NCBI GenBank assembly: GCA_918026815.1
Contig: CAKJVC010000013.1
Coordinates: 186,001-250,000 of the forward strand
Length of the DNA: 64,000 bases
Origin: Chalara sp. BL73
Taxonomy: Eukaryota; Ascomycota; Leotiomycetes; Helotiales
Reading direction: 5' to 3'
In this document: piece after piece, positions 35,601-45,894 of the stretch
Layout: each line of letters starts with the position of its first letter
Position numbering within the stretch: the first letter of the stretch is position 1
Notes under the pieces: generated by a model
Seen by the model: only the letters and a program-made list of their open reading frames with translations
Database searches by the model: none
Told to the model about the DNA's origin: nothing
Program-made: the position numbers and the translations under genes

Positions 35601-36282
35601 GTGGCGTGTCTTTTCCGGATCGGTTCTGAGCCATGAGAGTGTTGCTTTCGCTGATACACTTGTCGATCATAGCGGATAGGTTTGGAAACTGGTGTCTGGT
35701 GGCGAAATGGAGGCAATTGCCCATCGAGGTTTCCTTCTTGAGCACCTCAATGATGTTGAGCCCTTCCGCGTCAAGAACCCCATTGACGAAGTCATCAACC
35801 TCATTAGAGAGGGCATTATGCATGGGCGTGCAGCCCTGTTGATCCTCCGTCTGCAACATAGCGTGATGATTTCTCTCCTGCAGCATCCAACTTAAAAATC
35901 TCTTTTGCTTGAGCGTCCACGCCCTTGACCAGTTCTTGTCCTTCGCCATAAGATGAAAAAGGTTCTCCTTGCTACTGCTCAATCGTGACGCGCTGAGACG
36001 GCTCTTATACTCACCTTCGAATGTGGCGAGCTCCTCCCAGCCCTTCTTGATGTCGCACTGCTGGTTGTCGCCGCACTTGCACTGGTCCCAGCATCCATTA
36101 GGGAATTTTTCGAACGCTTTCTCCAGTCGCTCACCGAGCTGCTCTTCTTCGATAACATCGGTTCTCCGAGCCACTCGTTGCTGCGTATAATTCACCACTT
36201 TTTCGATACCCCTTGTACCCTGATCTCTGTCGCCATTCCCTCCGTGTTCTTTTCTGATGTTTTCGTCTCCCGTTCCATCCAT
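32688..36282 (-). pseudogene. Ankyrin-subtilisin (peptidase S8) gene with one TAG and a frame break
   Basis: Exons 36282-34637, 34572-34224, 34154-33876, 33810-33453 and 33386-32688, separated by introns of 64, 69, 65 and 66 bp (all GT...AG), cover about 1,109 codons. The start is the first ATG (36282); the frame extends upstream only to a TTG. The amino half has a CKCGDNQQCD motif and ankyrin repeats (GCTPMHNALSNEVDD, GNCLHFATRHQFPN, DTPLHIAVQKLH). The middle is charged and probably flexible. The carboxy third is a subtilisin domain: IAIIDDGID (Asp), SGKHGTLMA (His), YESGSSVATAAASGLAG (Ser), with CSASDQGG at the oxyanion-hole position. Codon 421 is TAG (35022-35020, RTPY-stop-AREQALL), and the frame is off by one base at the exon 2/3 join unless a weak GTTCCC donor is used. 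All else is intact. It is divergent from the 37030 gene. If expressed it would be a cytosolic protease regulated by ankyrins; that role is inference. Confidence 0.8.
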
Positions 36283-37029
36283 CTTGTGAAAAGTTACCGA
36301 GGTGTACGGTGTATGGTCTCGCAATTGGATTATGTGGGTGGGCTATTGTGGGGGAGGGAATGCTCTGTGTTTAATCTAAATCTACTAGAGTACTGGCTGT
36401 GTCAACAGGGTTGGCAAGCTACCTCTATGTAATTAAAATCTACGTGAAACGCTGGTTTTTAGGAAGCAGGGAACGGGCCTGGACTTGAATTCTGGAAGGA
36501 GAAAGGTATCAACTTGTTGAAATGATGTTGTAGCTGAAGATTACCACCCTAACGCGGGAGGCCACTTTTCTGCAATTGTTTGATGCCAATGTCAATTAGC
36601 ACCTGCCATGTTATCTAACCAGCATTTTGTCAGACTTGCGGACACTCTCGCTAGGTATCTGCTGTTGTATTACGCGTCCTGTGAAGTTCCGGGCTGGATA
36701 AGGTCGGTTAGCTAGGAGAGACATTGCATTGGCACTCATGCAATGTGACCTGGGGAGAGGGGAAAGGACAAGGCTTCCATCATGGTGGGCTCACGTTTAG
36801 ACTAACTGGGCATGCCGCAGCCGGTTTCCTCAGCACGCAGGATCTTCAGTCGATCCCGGCGAGGTGTATATATTCTAGGTCAACTTCCCTCCGGGTATCA
36901 GCACGGTCTGCTGGGTAACAGTTAAGCACCAACAGACGAGTGAAACACCTTGTCTCAGTCCCTGTGGCCCCAAGTAGCACAATCTCCCTCAACTTTGACC
37001 CCGCTGGTTAGGCGGGGACACGGAGCAAG
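36283..37029. promoter_or_regulatory. Shared divergent promoter region
   Basis: This 747-bp interval separates the start of the ankyrin-subtilisin gene (left, minus) from the start of the 295-codon gene (right, plus). TATATAT at 36867-36873, about 160 bases before the right-hand ATG, is a TATA-like candidate. No coding frame with a domain is present. The head-to-head layout allows co-regulation of the two genes, which is inference. Confidence 0.5.
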
Positions 37030-37917
37030 ATGGGCGAAGAGTTGGTGATTCATTTGTTCGAAGATCCCATCGAGGATGGGGATTTCCGCACCACGAACGC
37101 TCAAAGGCAGAAGATCCGCTCGACTCTCGTTGACAGAGGAAACCAACTTGTCACCAAAGTCAATCTCGTGGGCGTCACTCACGGCGAGATGGCAGGGGGT
37201 GATGACTTGGCCACACTTTTGATCTTCGAGTTTCGCTTCATGTGCACAGGAGGCCGGCGCTTCAAGAAAGCGTCGGTGATGATACGATTCAAGGACTCGG
37301 AGGGACAGACGACCCTGGACCCAGTCGTCCACTCGATTGTGCCAGAAGACCAGTGGGCACTCAACAAATCCGAGAGGGTGCAAAACATCAAATTGGGTAG
37401 TAATGTTGGCATCAACGCGGGATTCGGCCTAGCTGGTGCAGAGGCTGGTGTCATGTGGGAGGTTGAAGAGACGCGGGATCACAAGTACCACACCTCATTG
37501 TCAGGGGTCAAGAGAATAATGAGGCGGGGCTGGGTTGGAAAGGCCGACACGGTCATCTGGACTCTCGAGGAGAATATGGACAAAAAGGACGGCATCCCGA
37601 CATTCATGCGAGCTGCTGTGCTCCTGACGCGCCCCGAAGACGTGCCTTTTATATTTGTCGTCAAGGTCCAAGCCGATGTCGACTTTGTTGGCGAGATGAA
37701 GTCATTGTTTGGCCTCGAGAAGAAAGACCCGATTGACCCGGTCGAGATTAACCCAGAGAACGCGCCCAAAGTCGGGCATCTACAATTCAACACCCTAGAT
37801 CCAGAGACTTATGACCTGACCGAGATGGACAAATTGGACTTGCAGGAAGTGGCTGGTGTGATGGTGGTCACTGTTTTGGATGGAGGGAGCCTTGGACAAG
37901 AAGGTAGCTCCAAGTGA
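37030..37917 (+). CDS. Conserved-looking protein of unknown function, single exon
   Basis: An intact 295-codon frame from ATG 37030 (context CAAGATGG). It has no signal peptide or membrane segment, so it is probably cytosolic. Predicted strands alternate with charged turns (LATLLIFEFRFMCTG, ASVMIRFKDSEG, FIFVVKVQADVDF, GVMVVTVLDGG), suggesting a beta-rich fold. A glycine- and alanine-rich segment, NVGINAGFGLAGAEAGV (about residues 125-141), stands in the middle and could insert in, or pack against, a membrane or partner. I recognise no named domain. It sits head to head with the ankyrin-subtilisin gene and about 800 bp before the large STAND gene. It is the only undamaged gene of the three, and a link with them is inference. 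Confidence 0.75.
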   Translation: MGEELVIHLFEDPIEDGDFRTTNAQRQKIRSTLVDRGNQLVTKVNLVGVTHGEMAGGDDLATLLIFEFRFMCTGGRRFKKASVMIRFKDSEGQTTLDPVVHSIVPEDQWALNKSERVQNIKLGSNVGINAGFGLAGAEAGVMWEVEETRDHKYHTSLSGVKRIMRRGWVGKADTVIWTLEENMDKKDGIPTFMRAAVLLTRPEDVPFIFVVKVQADVDFVGEMKSLFGLEKKDPIDPVEINPENAPKVGHLQFNTLDPETYDLTEMDKLDLQEVAGVMVVTVLDGGSLGQEGSSK

Positions 37918-38715
37918 GCTTTGGTGGCAGATGTGACAGGATCCTAGTGTGATTTAGTGAGGCAGACGATCATCATGAAATTTTGTCTTCATGTAGTAAT
38001 GCAATGCACAGAACCCGTATTTGTTGATCGTCTACTCGGCCGAGAATGCAAGTTGCCGCTGACGACAGCAGAGTTGGGTTACATATCGGGAAGATGCGTA
38101 CCGCTATTGCCTCAGCTGCAATCCGCAGAGAGAATATGCCGTATAAGGAGCAGCTTTCTAGATGCCAGGCTCTGGCTGTTTCTGGAACTGCTGGTGTTTC
38201 ACAACACGACAATACAATATTGGTGCGGGCTGCAGAAGGCCAAGACGAAGAATGCTCTGGATCTATATGGCAGGCGGTGTTGGTCCGTGTGAAACTGGGT
38301 AGGAAACTGGGTAGGTAACTCTCAGAGTAGAGCGTGGTGTGGATTGGTGATGATAGCGGTGGTGGTATGGAAGCGGGAGCAATCCACAGAGCTGCAGGAA
38401 GCTTCGGAAACAGAGGGCAGGCTTGCCGCATTATGGCACCGGTGGCACCTTCCGTCTCTTACGGTACCCAGCTAAACCAAACATTTATCACTCATATAAC
38501 AAGATTGAAGCTTTAATGTGTCTCTGCGTTCACTCGGAGGTTGTGTCACCTGGTTAGTCACCGCCTTTGCTTGAGCTGTCAAACGTCGGGTAACAGCGTG
38601 TCTCGTCATCACGAATGCGTTCAGTCACGGAATCGCACAGACTCATCCAGCTCTCACTACTTACAACCTGATCGGCCTATCCCTTCCATCTTCACCTTCA
38701 CCTTTACTGCTCCCC
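37918..38715. other. Spacer and leader before the STAND gene
   Basis: Contains the 3' end of the 295-codon gene and the presumed promoter of the large gene starting at 38716. A pyrimidine-rich stretch (CTTCCATCTTCACCTTCACC near 38680-38705) precedes the ATG, as usual in highly transcribed fungal genes. No other gene is supported. Confidence 0.5.
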
Positions 38716-41700
38716 ATGAATTCTCCCATCCAGTAGGTTTCTCTCGCGACTTTCTGTTCTGGTGACAATGAGACTAATTGTGCCTACAGCCTTGTCATTG
38801 TCCACGGGATCGCAAGCCCTCGCGGAGACGGAGATCCCAAAACTTTCTTCTCTCAACGATTCCCAGCGGCCGTCATCGATGAGTTCTCCTTTATGGATGA
38901 CTCTTCAACGGGCGGGGGGCTATTGTATGAGAGATCGAATGTGCTGCTGGAAAAACTCCTGAATTCTCAGGACCTGTTCAAGCCCCTGCCTATAGTATTT
39001 CTCGCCCATGGGCTTGGCGGGTCTGTTGTCAAACAGGTGCGAGTTAATCTGAAGTCTAAACAATTTCTTTGTAGCCTAGCTGATCCCCACTTAGGCTCTC
39101 ATTTTAGCTACAGAAGAGCTACGGTATCGAAATATTTCACTGCACACGTTAGCAACTGTGGGTTCACGGCTACATTTGTTCCTGCTACTTGACGGACTTG
39201 ATGTGCTAATTCATCTAAATTCAGCTTTTTTTCGGCGTACCCCACAGAGCGGCCGGTCTATCAGCTTGGGAGTATCTCTACTTGCGTCTCCTGTCAGCCC
39301 CAAGCGTCCCCCCAAAGCACCCCCTGAGACTGGCACGTCGCGTAGTCGAAGAACTCCAAGATGTAAGCGCGAGTTTCCAGACCATCGCGTGCAAATTTGA
39401 GATAATCAACTTCTTCGAGTCGGGAAGTAATCCGCTGGTATGTCTAACTACCCATCCTAGCCAATGAAGCGGTAGCAACATGAGGGGTTCGCGGCTAACT
39501 CGTTGCTGGGCTGGAGATTGATGGAACTGCTGCTACCTCTGGCCGACAAGATGAAACAAGCCATGGCTACCCATATAGGCACGAAGAGCTCTGGCAACTT
39601 GTCGATGAAAAGGACATAGCTGAGAAGGCTTGCGAATTGATTCTAACAGCACAAAAGAGTAAGTACCAGGTTCTGAGGGGCGGTGTAGGCAATATTCATG
39701 TATGCTAGTTTGACATGCCCAGGCTAACATTCAGACATACTTAGCCGAGCAATCCCTTCTGAGAGGCTTTCTCCGCGTGCTATCTCTTCTTGACCCCCAG
39801 ACATACCGATTGAAGCCGACATTCTCGTCGCCACATTCACTTGATTGGATTGGCCGCCGTGAAGCGTTCGTTGCCTGGAACACTGACCCCTCGGTTGGAA
39901 TTCTTTGCATCAGCGGACCACCGGGATCGGGAACAACAGCCCTGGCATCGCAAGTACTTAGAATCCTCTTGGACCAACACGAACAGCGCTCGCAGCAAAG
40001 CCAGATACTCCTGCGCTTCTCGTTCAACAAGAATAACATCCGAGCCAAGAGTCCTTACAGCCTCTATCTATCATTATGCCGCCAGCTTCTCTCCTAGCAG
40101 CCCCGACTCTTCCGGCGTATCTCGGCCGTCTCGAGTTTCCTGACTAACAACGGAGTCTTCACGACCGAAGCATTTTGGGTTCTTTACAGATCCCTGTTGA
40201 CCCATCTGCTGGACCAGGATGCGTCTGTGTATTGTGTTATAGATGCCATCGACGACTGCACCGCGTTCGAGTCGGAGGTTTTCAAACGCATGGAAGAGCT
40301 TATAAGACTTGGGAATGGTCGGTTCAAGCTCCTATTCTCAAGATCCAGCGGTCTCCACGCCACGGCCATTGACTCTGGCCAATACCGTGACATCTCGCTG
40401 GCCCCTTGTGACGACACGGTATCGTCAAGAAGGCGCTATGTACAAATAACGATAGGCGAGCTAGCCCAAGAGAATCCCGCATGGGATGGGCTTGCGGATC
40501 TGGCCCTCGCCCAACTGAATGCCATGCCAGCCGAGTCTCCCTACCTTCTTGTTAAACTCAACATGCTCCTTCTGGAGTGGACGGCTAAACGATATACGCG
40601 AGAGAACATCAAACAAAAACTTCAGGGACAGCCAACAGACCTCACAGAGTGCTACAGGCAGGCAATAGCTGCCATCAAGGATGATGACCGGAAATGGGTT
40701 TCAGCGGCCTTGGAGTGGATCACCCACGCAGTCCGCCCCCTGAAACCGACCGAGTTGGCTGTGGCTGTCGCGGTGCAAGAGCTCTCTGAGACCCATGTAG
40801 GTCTAGTAGGCATGGCCCCCGACCTGGTTGACCTAGGTGCTATGATCCGCAGGGATATTGTCGGTGATCTCAAGCGCTCCATGGTTCCGTTTATCGAAGT
40901 CATCGACAACCGTCTCTACTTGATCCACCACACTTTTCAGGCTTTTCTTCTCGAGAGCGGCCATGGCCACCACCATAGTAGCACGGGCGATGAGCATCAT
41001 GGCATGCTTTCCCGCTGTCTGGAGTTCCTACAGAGAGTGGGGCAGCACGCATCCAAGTCGGTCGACTCTCAAGTCAATACATGGAATCAGGGCTTCCTGC
41101 CAGCAGGCTGCGAATTCGGCTTGCTCAGCTACGCGTGTCTACATTGGCCCGAACACTTCCACCGCACTAGTTCTAAGGTAGCAGCTCGTGATCGGCTTCT
41201 ACAATTCCTATACAACGAATCACAAGTTAAGTCGTGGGCAAATATTTATCACCACCTGAAACCATCCTTGGGGAAGAGCGGCATACGTCTGGACAGCGCA
41301 CTCAAAATAGCATGTCACTTTGGACTGACCGAGTTGGTCGATGATTGCATCCTTCAGGCTAAAGAGTGCGACAATTTCCAAGAACAGATACGTGAATCGC
41401 TCGACCTCGCCGCTAAAAGCGGCCACGCTGTGGTGGTTCAAAAACTGTTCCGAGAGGGGCCTAGGTCAACCGAGGCACTGGGTCTGGCTGCCTCGGGGGG
41501 CTTTGGAAAGGTTATTCAGATCCTGCTGGATGTCGAAGAGTCGGTTGACTCCGCTGTCAACAGATGGGATCAGACTGGATTTACACCGCTTCACCATGCC
41601 ACATGCGGCGGCCACAAAAGTGTGGTCTTCTCCTAGACAAGAAAGCTGACCCTAATGTCCGGACCACTGCCTCGAAGAGCAAGTTACAGAAGCCAGAATC

Positions 41701-43239
41701 AACAAAACCTGCGACTCAGCGGGCGAATAACGCAGATGACACGAATAACTCAGCTTCTTCTCCTTTAGAAGCTGAGGCCTCCAGGTTTTCCGGGTCGGAA
41801 ACGTGCCTTCACCTGGCAGCCCGTACTGGACAGGCAGAAATTGCCAAGATTCTCATTGAACATGGAGCAGATGCTGATGCGGAGAGTGCAGCCGGATACG
41901 ACGCGCTCAAGTATGCGGCATTGGGGGGATTCTTTGACCTTCTATCCACTCTTGTACAACACAAGGTCGACACAACCAAGGCAGCGATAGACGGAAACAC
42001 TGCACTGCACCTGGCAGCAGACCACGGTCATGTCGGGGCTGTCAAGGATCTCCTACGTGCTGCCAGTGCCAGCAATATGGACGAGCTTATTCACAAGACT
42101 AACAGCCACGGTCTGTCCCCGATGCATGTTGCTGCGCGCGAGGGACATCTCGGCGTCTTGGAATTTATGCTGAGCGTTGGTGAGAGGACGAGCACAGAGA
42201 AACAGTCGCCCTGGCGCCACCTCCCTCCAATAGCTCCACCTGCCCGCTGCGAAAGGCATTCCGCACCACAGTACTTCCTACCCGGAAAAGTTTTTCGCAG
42301 AAGAGAGAACCCATTGTTACAACCATTACTAACTCCTCCAAATAACAACCGCCGAAAGTCTGCCCTAGAATGGGCCACCCAGAACGGACATAGCCATGTT
42401 GTGAGGACCCTACTGGAGAGGAATGCCGGCGGTGGTCAGAGGGACCGTGCCTATGCTTTGAATATGGCGGCAAAAAACGGGCAGACCGACATTATCAAGA
42501 TACTTCTTGATCACGGCAACCTAAAGACAGCTGCGACCGACACCCATCTAAACACGCCACTGCATCTCGCCGCAGAGGAGGGATACACAGAGACCCTTTT
42601 CCAGCTTCTCACGCACCCCGTTGGCGCCGCCCTCATCCAGACCAACTCCAAAAACGAAAAGGGCATGACACCGCTACACGTGGCGGCCAAAGCAGGACTC
42701 ATAAAGATGATCGAGACACTCCTCCAGCACCAACCTCAAGCCGACATAGATCTGAGGGACAAGGAGCAAAAGACGGCTCTGCATCACACTGCCAAAGACG
42801 GACACCTCAAATGTGTCGAAGCGCTCTTACAGCACCGAGCCGAGACGGGCCTGAGCGACCAGTGGGGGAACACGGCTCTACACCTCGCTGCAAGAAACGG
42901 CCATCTTGCGGTCGCCAAACGGCTGTGCACACAATCTCGGGATATACTGTGGATGCAAAATGGCAGGCACCGCACGGCATTTGATTTGGTTGTTACGAGG
43001 GGAAAGATTGCAGAGGTCATGGAATTCATTCAGATCTTGGAAGAATCGGAAGTTGCTGCGCCGTGTGGGACCGGCTATATCCGAGGGGGCCTGCCACTCC
43101 ACGCTGCAGCTCGCTGCCGCTGCGAGGACATCTTCCGCCTCCTAATGGATAGGGGCTGGGGGTGCGACACCAGAGACGCCGAGGGAAACACGCTTTTGCA
43201 CATTGCCGTAACGCAAAACTTCCAGGCGGGTATCACATT

Positions 43240-43460
43240 TGTTGAGCAGGTTAGGTCTAAGGACCATACCTAAAGTCTATTGTAGGCACCTGTAGGCACC
43301 AGTAGGCACCTGTAGGCATCAGTGTGTTGACATGTGGGTATCACACCTCTATAAGTAGAGGGATTCTCTCCTGTAGTTTAGGTTCTACAACCTTCAGTAA
43401 TTGACACTGATTGCCCTATACTCTCTGAAGGCTCCGTGACTACTTCCCTCTATTTGAACA
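43240..43460. mobile_element. Solo-LTR-like insertion with 5-bp target duplication
   Basis: The 221-bp segment begins TGTTGAGCAGG and ends TTTGAACA, so it is bounded by TG...CA and a four-base inverted terminus TGTT/AACA. It is flanked on both sides by ACATT (43235-43239 and 43461-43465), a perfect 5-bp target-site duplication of the size LTR elements make. Removing the insert plus one copy of ACATT joins GGT-ATC-ACA to TTG-CTG-CTT and restores an unbroken ankyrin frame (AGIT then LLLQNENQ). A TATA-like TATAAGTAGAGG lies at about 43353. No coding sequence is inside, hence a solo LTR left by recombination. No second copy was noticed in the window. Confidence 0.85.
43281..43320. repeat. Four 10-bp tandem repeats inside the LTR
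   Basis: TGTAGGCACC, TGTAGGCACC, AGTAGGCACC and TGTAGGCATC follow head to tail near the left end of the inserted element. Such arrays in LTR U3 regions often bind transcription factors; that role is inference. Confidence 0.85.
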
Positions 43461-45594
43461 ACATTGCTGCTTCAAAATGAAAATCAACCCTGCGATGTCA
43501 ATGCTACTAATTCTGACGGGTATACGCCACTGCACTGTGCATCAACCCCGAAGCTCGTCGCCATTCTCTTGGACGCCAAGGCCAAAAACAATGAAAAGAA
43601 TAAGTTGGGACGAACCCCCTTACTCTTGGCCGCTTACCGTCGACACCCTAAGGTCGTCAAAGCGCTCCTCAACTCGACTCCGCCGCCAGATCTAACCGTA
43701 GTGGATGATAAGGGCTGGTCGCCGCTGCACGCGGCATACGACAGCGCGCCCATCGCGGAGCTCCTACTAGCCAGGAATGCTGAGCCCAACAAGCTAGACA
43801 ACGTCGGTCTCTCTCCGCTCGCCTTGGCTACCAAATGGAGGTTTACCCAAACCGTAAGAGCTCTGCTGAAAGCCGGAGCCGACCCCAACATGGGGAGAGA
43901 GCTTGCTACCCGCCCGCTGTTTCTGGATATGGTTGAGATCATTGTTGAAGCAGGAGCGGACCTGCTTGCCAAAGACGCAAACGGATCCACGGCCCTCCAT
44001 GCGGCGGCTAAAAAGGGCGACAAAGCTGTCTTAAAATATCTTCTCAGCAAGCTCCGAGGCCACAACGTTGTTATCGATGCGAGTGCGACTGGGACTGGAA
44101 CTGGAATCTCAATTCGTGACCTGCAAACCTCGCTTCTCCCGGAGTGCATGCAGGCCGCCACGTTTGATCCCGAAGTGGCCGAGATCCTGGCTGGGCAACA
44201 TGAGCTGGACGTGAACCAGACGGTAGAACCCCACTTCACCGCGCTCCAGGTCGCCTGTGCTAAGGGCACCCTCGGGGCAGTCAAGTGGCTGCTCGAAAGG
44301 GGAGCCGATGTCAACATGCGAGGTGGCCCATACGGCACGGCTTTGTGTGCCGCAGTGGAGAGCGAGAAAGACGCAGAACAAAAAGTTCGCTTGCTCCTCG
44401 TCGAGAAAGGAGCCGCCGTCAACCTTTTCAAGGCGGGTCAACCTACTGCATTGCAGAGAGTGGCATCCAAGGGCAAGGGTCTGACCACGCTCCTCGACTT
44501 GCTGCTAGACAGCGGGGCCGATGTCAATCTGGCTGGCACTGGTCGCGACACCCCGGTGAACGAAGCAATTCTCCAGGGGTTCAGTCTTGCAACTATCACC
44601 AAGATTCTAAACAGAAACGCCGACGTTTGCGCGCGGGGCAGCCAGGGCAAAGCACCGCTCCACGTCGCAACGGCCAGCGACCGAGTTGATGTTTTGCAAG
44701 TGCTGCTCAGCGCAGGGGCAGACCCTCTCTCCCGAGACGCTGACGGCATGACGGCGCTGATGTACGGACTGCTGAACCGCAGCACCACCGCAGTCGACTA
44801 CCTCCTCGCCAACAACGCCTTCGACGCCCACGAGGTAAATTCTAAGCAGCAAACGCCGCTTATGGTAGCCGTGCTGCTCAGAGACAAGGCCATTGTCCAC
44901 GCGCTGCTCGAAAAGGATTCGTTTAGGAATCCTGAAGTGCTCAACGCTCGGGACTTCCCGGGCAGGACGGCGCTTGCGCATGCGGCGGCGGTCAGTTACC
45001 TCGAGATTGTCAGGAGCCTTGTCGGGAGCGGTGCAGACGCGACTATTGCCGACCACCGCGGGTGCGGGCCTTTGTACTGGGCAGTGCGCATAGCGCCCCT
45101 AAATGTCATGGACGCCGTCGTCAGGGGTTTAGAGAGTCGAGGGGGTGATATTCCTACTACTACAAACGCCGGTAACATGCACTGGGACGTCGCCATCCAT
45201 GCCGCGGTCGCCTCGAACAGATGGCAGGCCCTCGAGCGGTTGCTGGAGAAGAAAGAGGTCGACGTCAACAATCAGGGAGCCGACGGCTGGACGCCGCTGT
45301 ACACGGCCCACATGTACGATTTCTCGAGCATGGAGCAGACCCTGCTCGACAGGTGGTCTGGCTTCACATCGCCGCTCATTGAGCATCCGTTGGTGCCGTC
45401 GGGCTGGCACCCGCATGACAAGCTTCCTTGTCTTGTATTGGGTCCTGAGGAGAGAAACAGCCTCACCGTTCACAGTAAGTTTGGTTTTAAGGTTTTTTCT
45501 TCCCTAGTACTTACTTAAATACCTTGCTTGCGGGGACCCTGACACCTCTGCCCTCAACTCTCACTGATGGAACGGTGCTTTGCCTCTTTAAACT

Positions 45595-45894
45595 CCCGGT
45601 CTTCGCTTCACTTGAAAGTGCTCCTAGACAGCAGCCCTTGCGATCAGAACGTCTCCGCTTCCCGAGGCTTCAACTCCAACTTAAAATGGCAGGTAGCTAG
45701 TTTTGTAAGCAACCCCCCCATACAAGCTTAAACGACTGCAGCCAATAGATTTCGAGATCATCCTTCTTTCGCTCTAGCACTTCGTATAGTATAACTACTC
45801 TAGGTCATCAGCCATTAAAGTAGTTCGCTTCAATAAGTTTAGTACCTAAGGAGTTCAAGTTTTCCTATGGCTCTCGAGCGAAGTGAAGACCGGA
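45595..45894. repeat. Inverted repeat inside the long intron before the SPRY exons
   Basis: CCGGTCTTCGCTTCACTT at about 45596-45613 faces CGAAGTGAAGACCGG near 45879-45893. The arms match imperfectly over about 16-18 bases, 265 bases apart. They sit in a 638-bp intron (45475-46112), about ten times longer than the other introns of this gene. A small non-autonomous transposon that entered the intron would explain both facts. No target duplication was established. Confidence 0.45.

Noticed and set aside
40095..40097. TAG as a recoded or read-through codon in the receptor gene
   Set aside because: The same gene also has a frame slip and an LTR insertion, so simple inactivation is the better explanation; no recoding signal is evident.
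43281..43320. Regular short repeats as a CRISPR array
   Set aside because: Units are 10 bp, contiguous and without spacers, in a eukaryotic genome.
43250..43463. The 43.25-43.46 kb interruption as a normal intron
   Set aside because: It begins GTTAGG after GAGCAG, but there is no AG at the point where the ankyrin frame resumes. The target duplication and TG...CA ends fit an LTR insertion exactly.
43634..44431. 265-codon open frame on the minus strand
   Set aside because: It lies antisense to the ankyrin exon. GC-rich ankyrin codons with few T-rich triplets leave the complement open. It has no domain and is a shadow.
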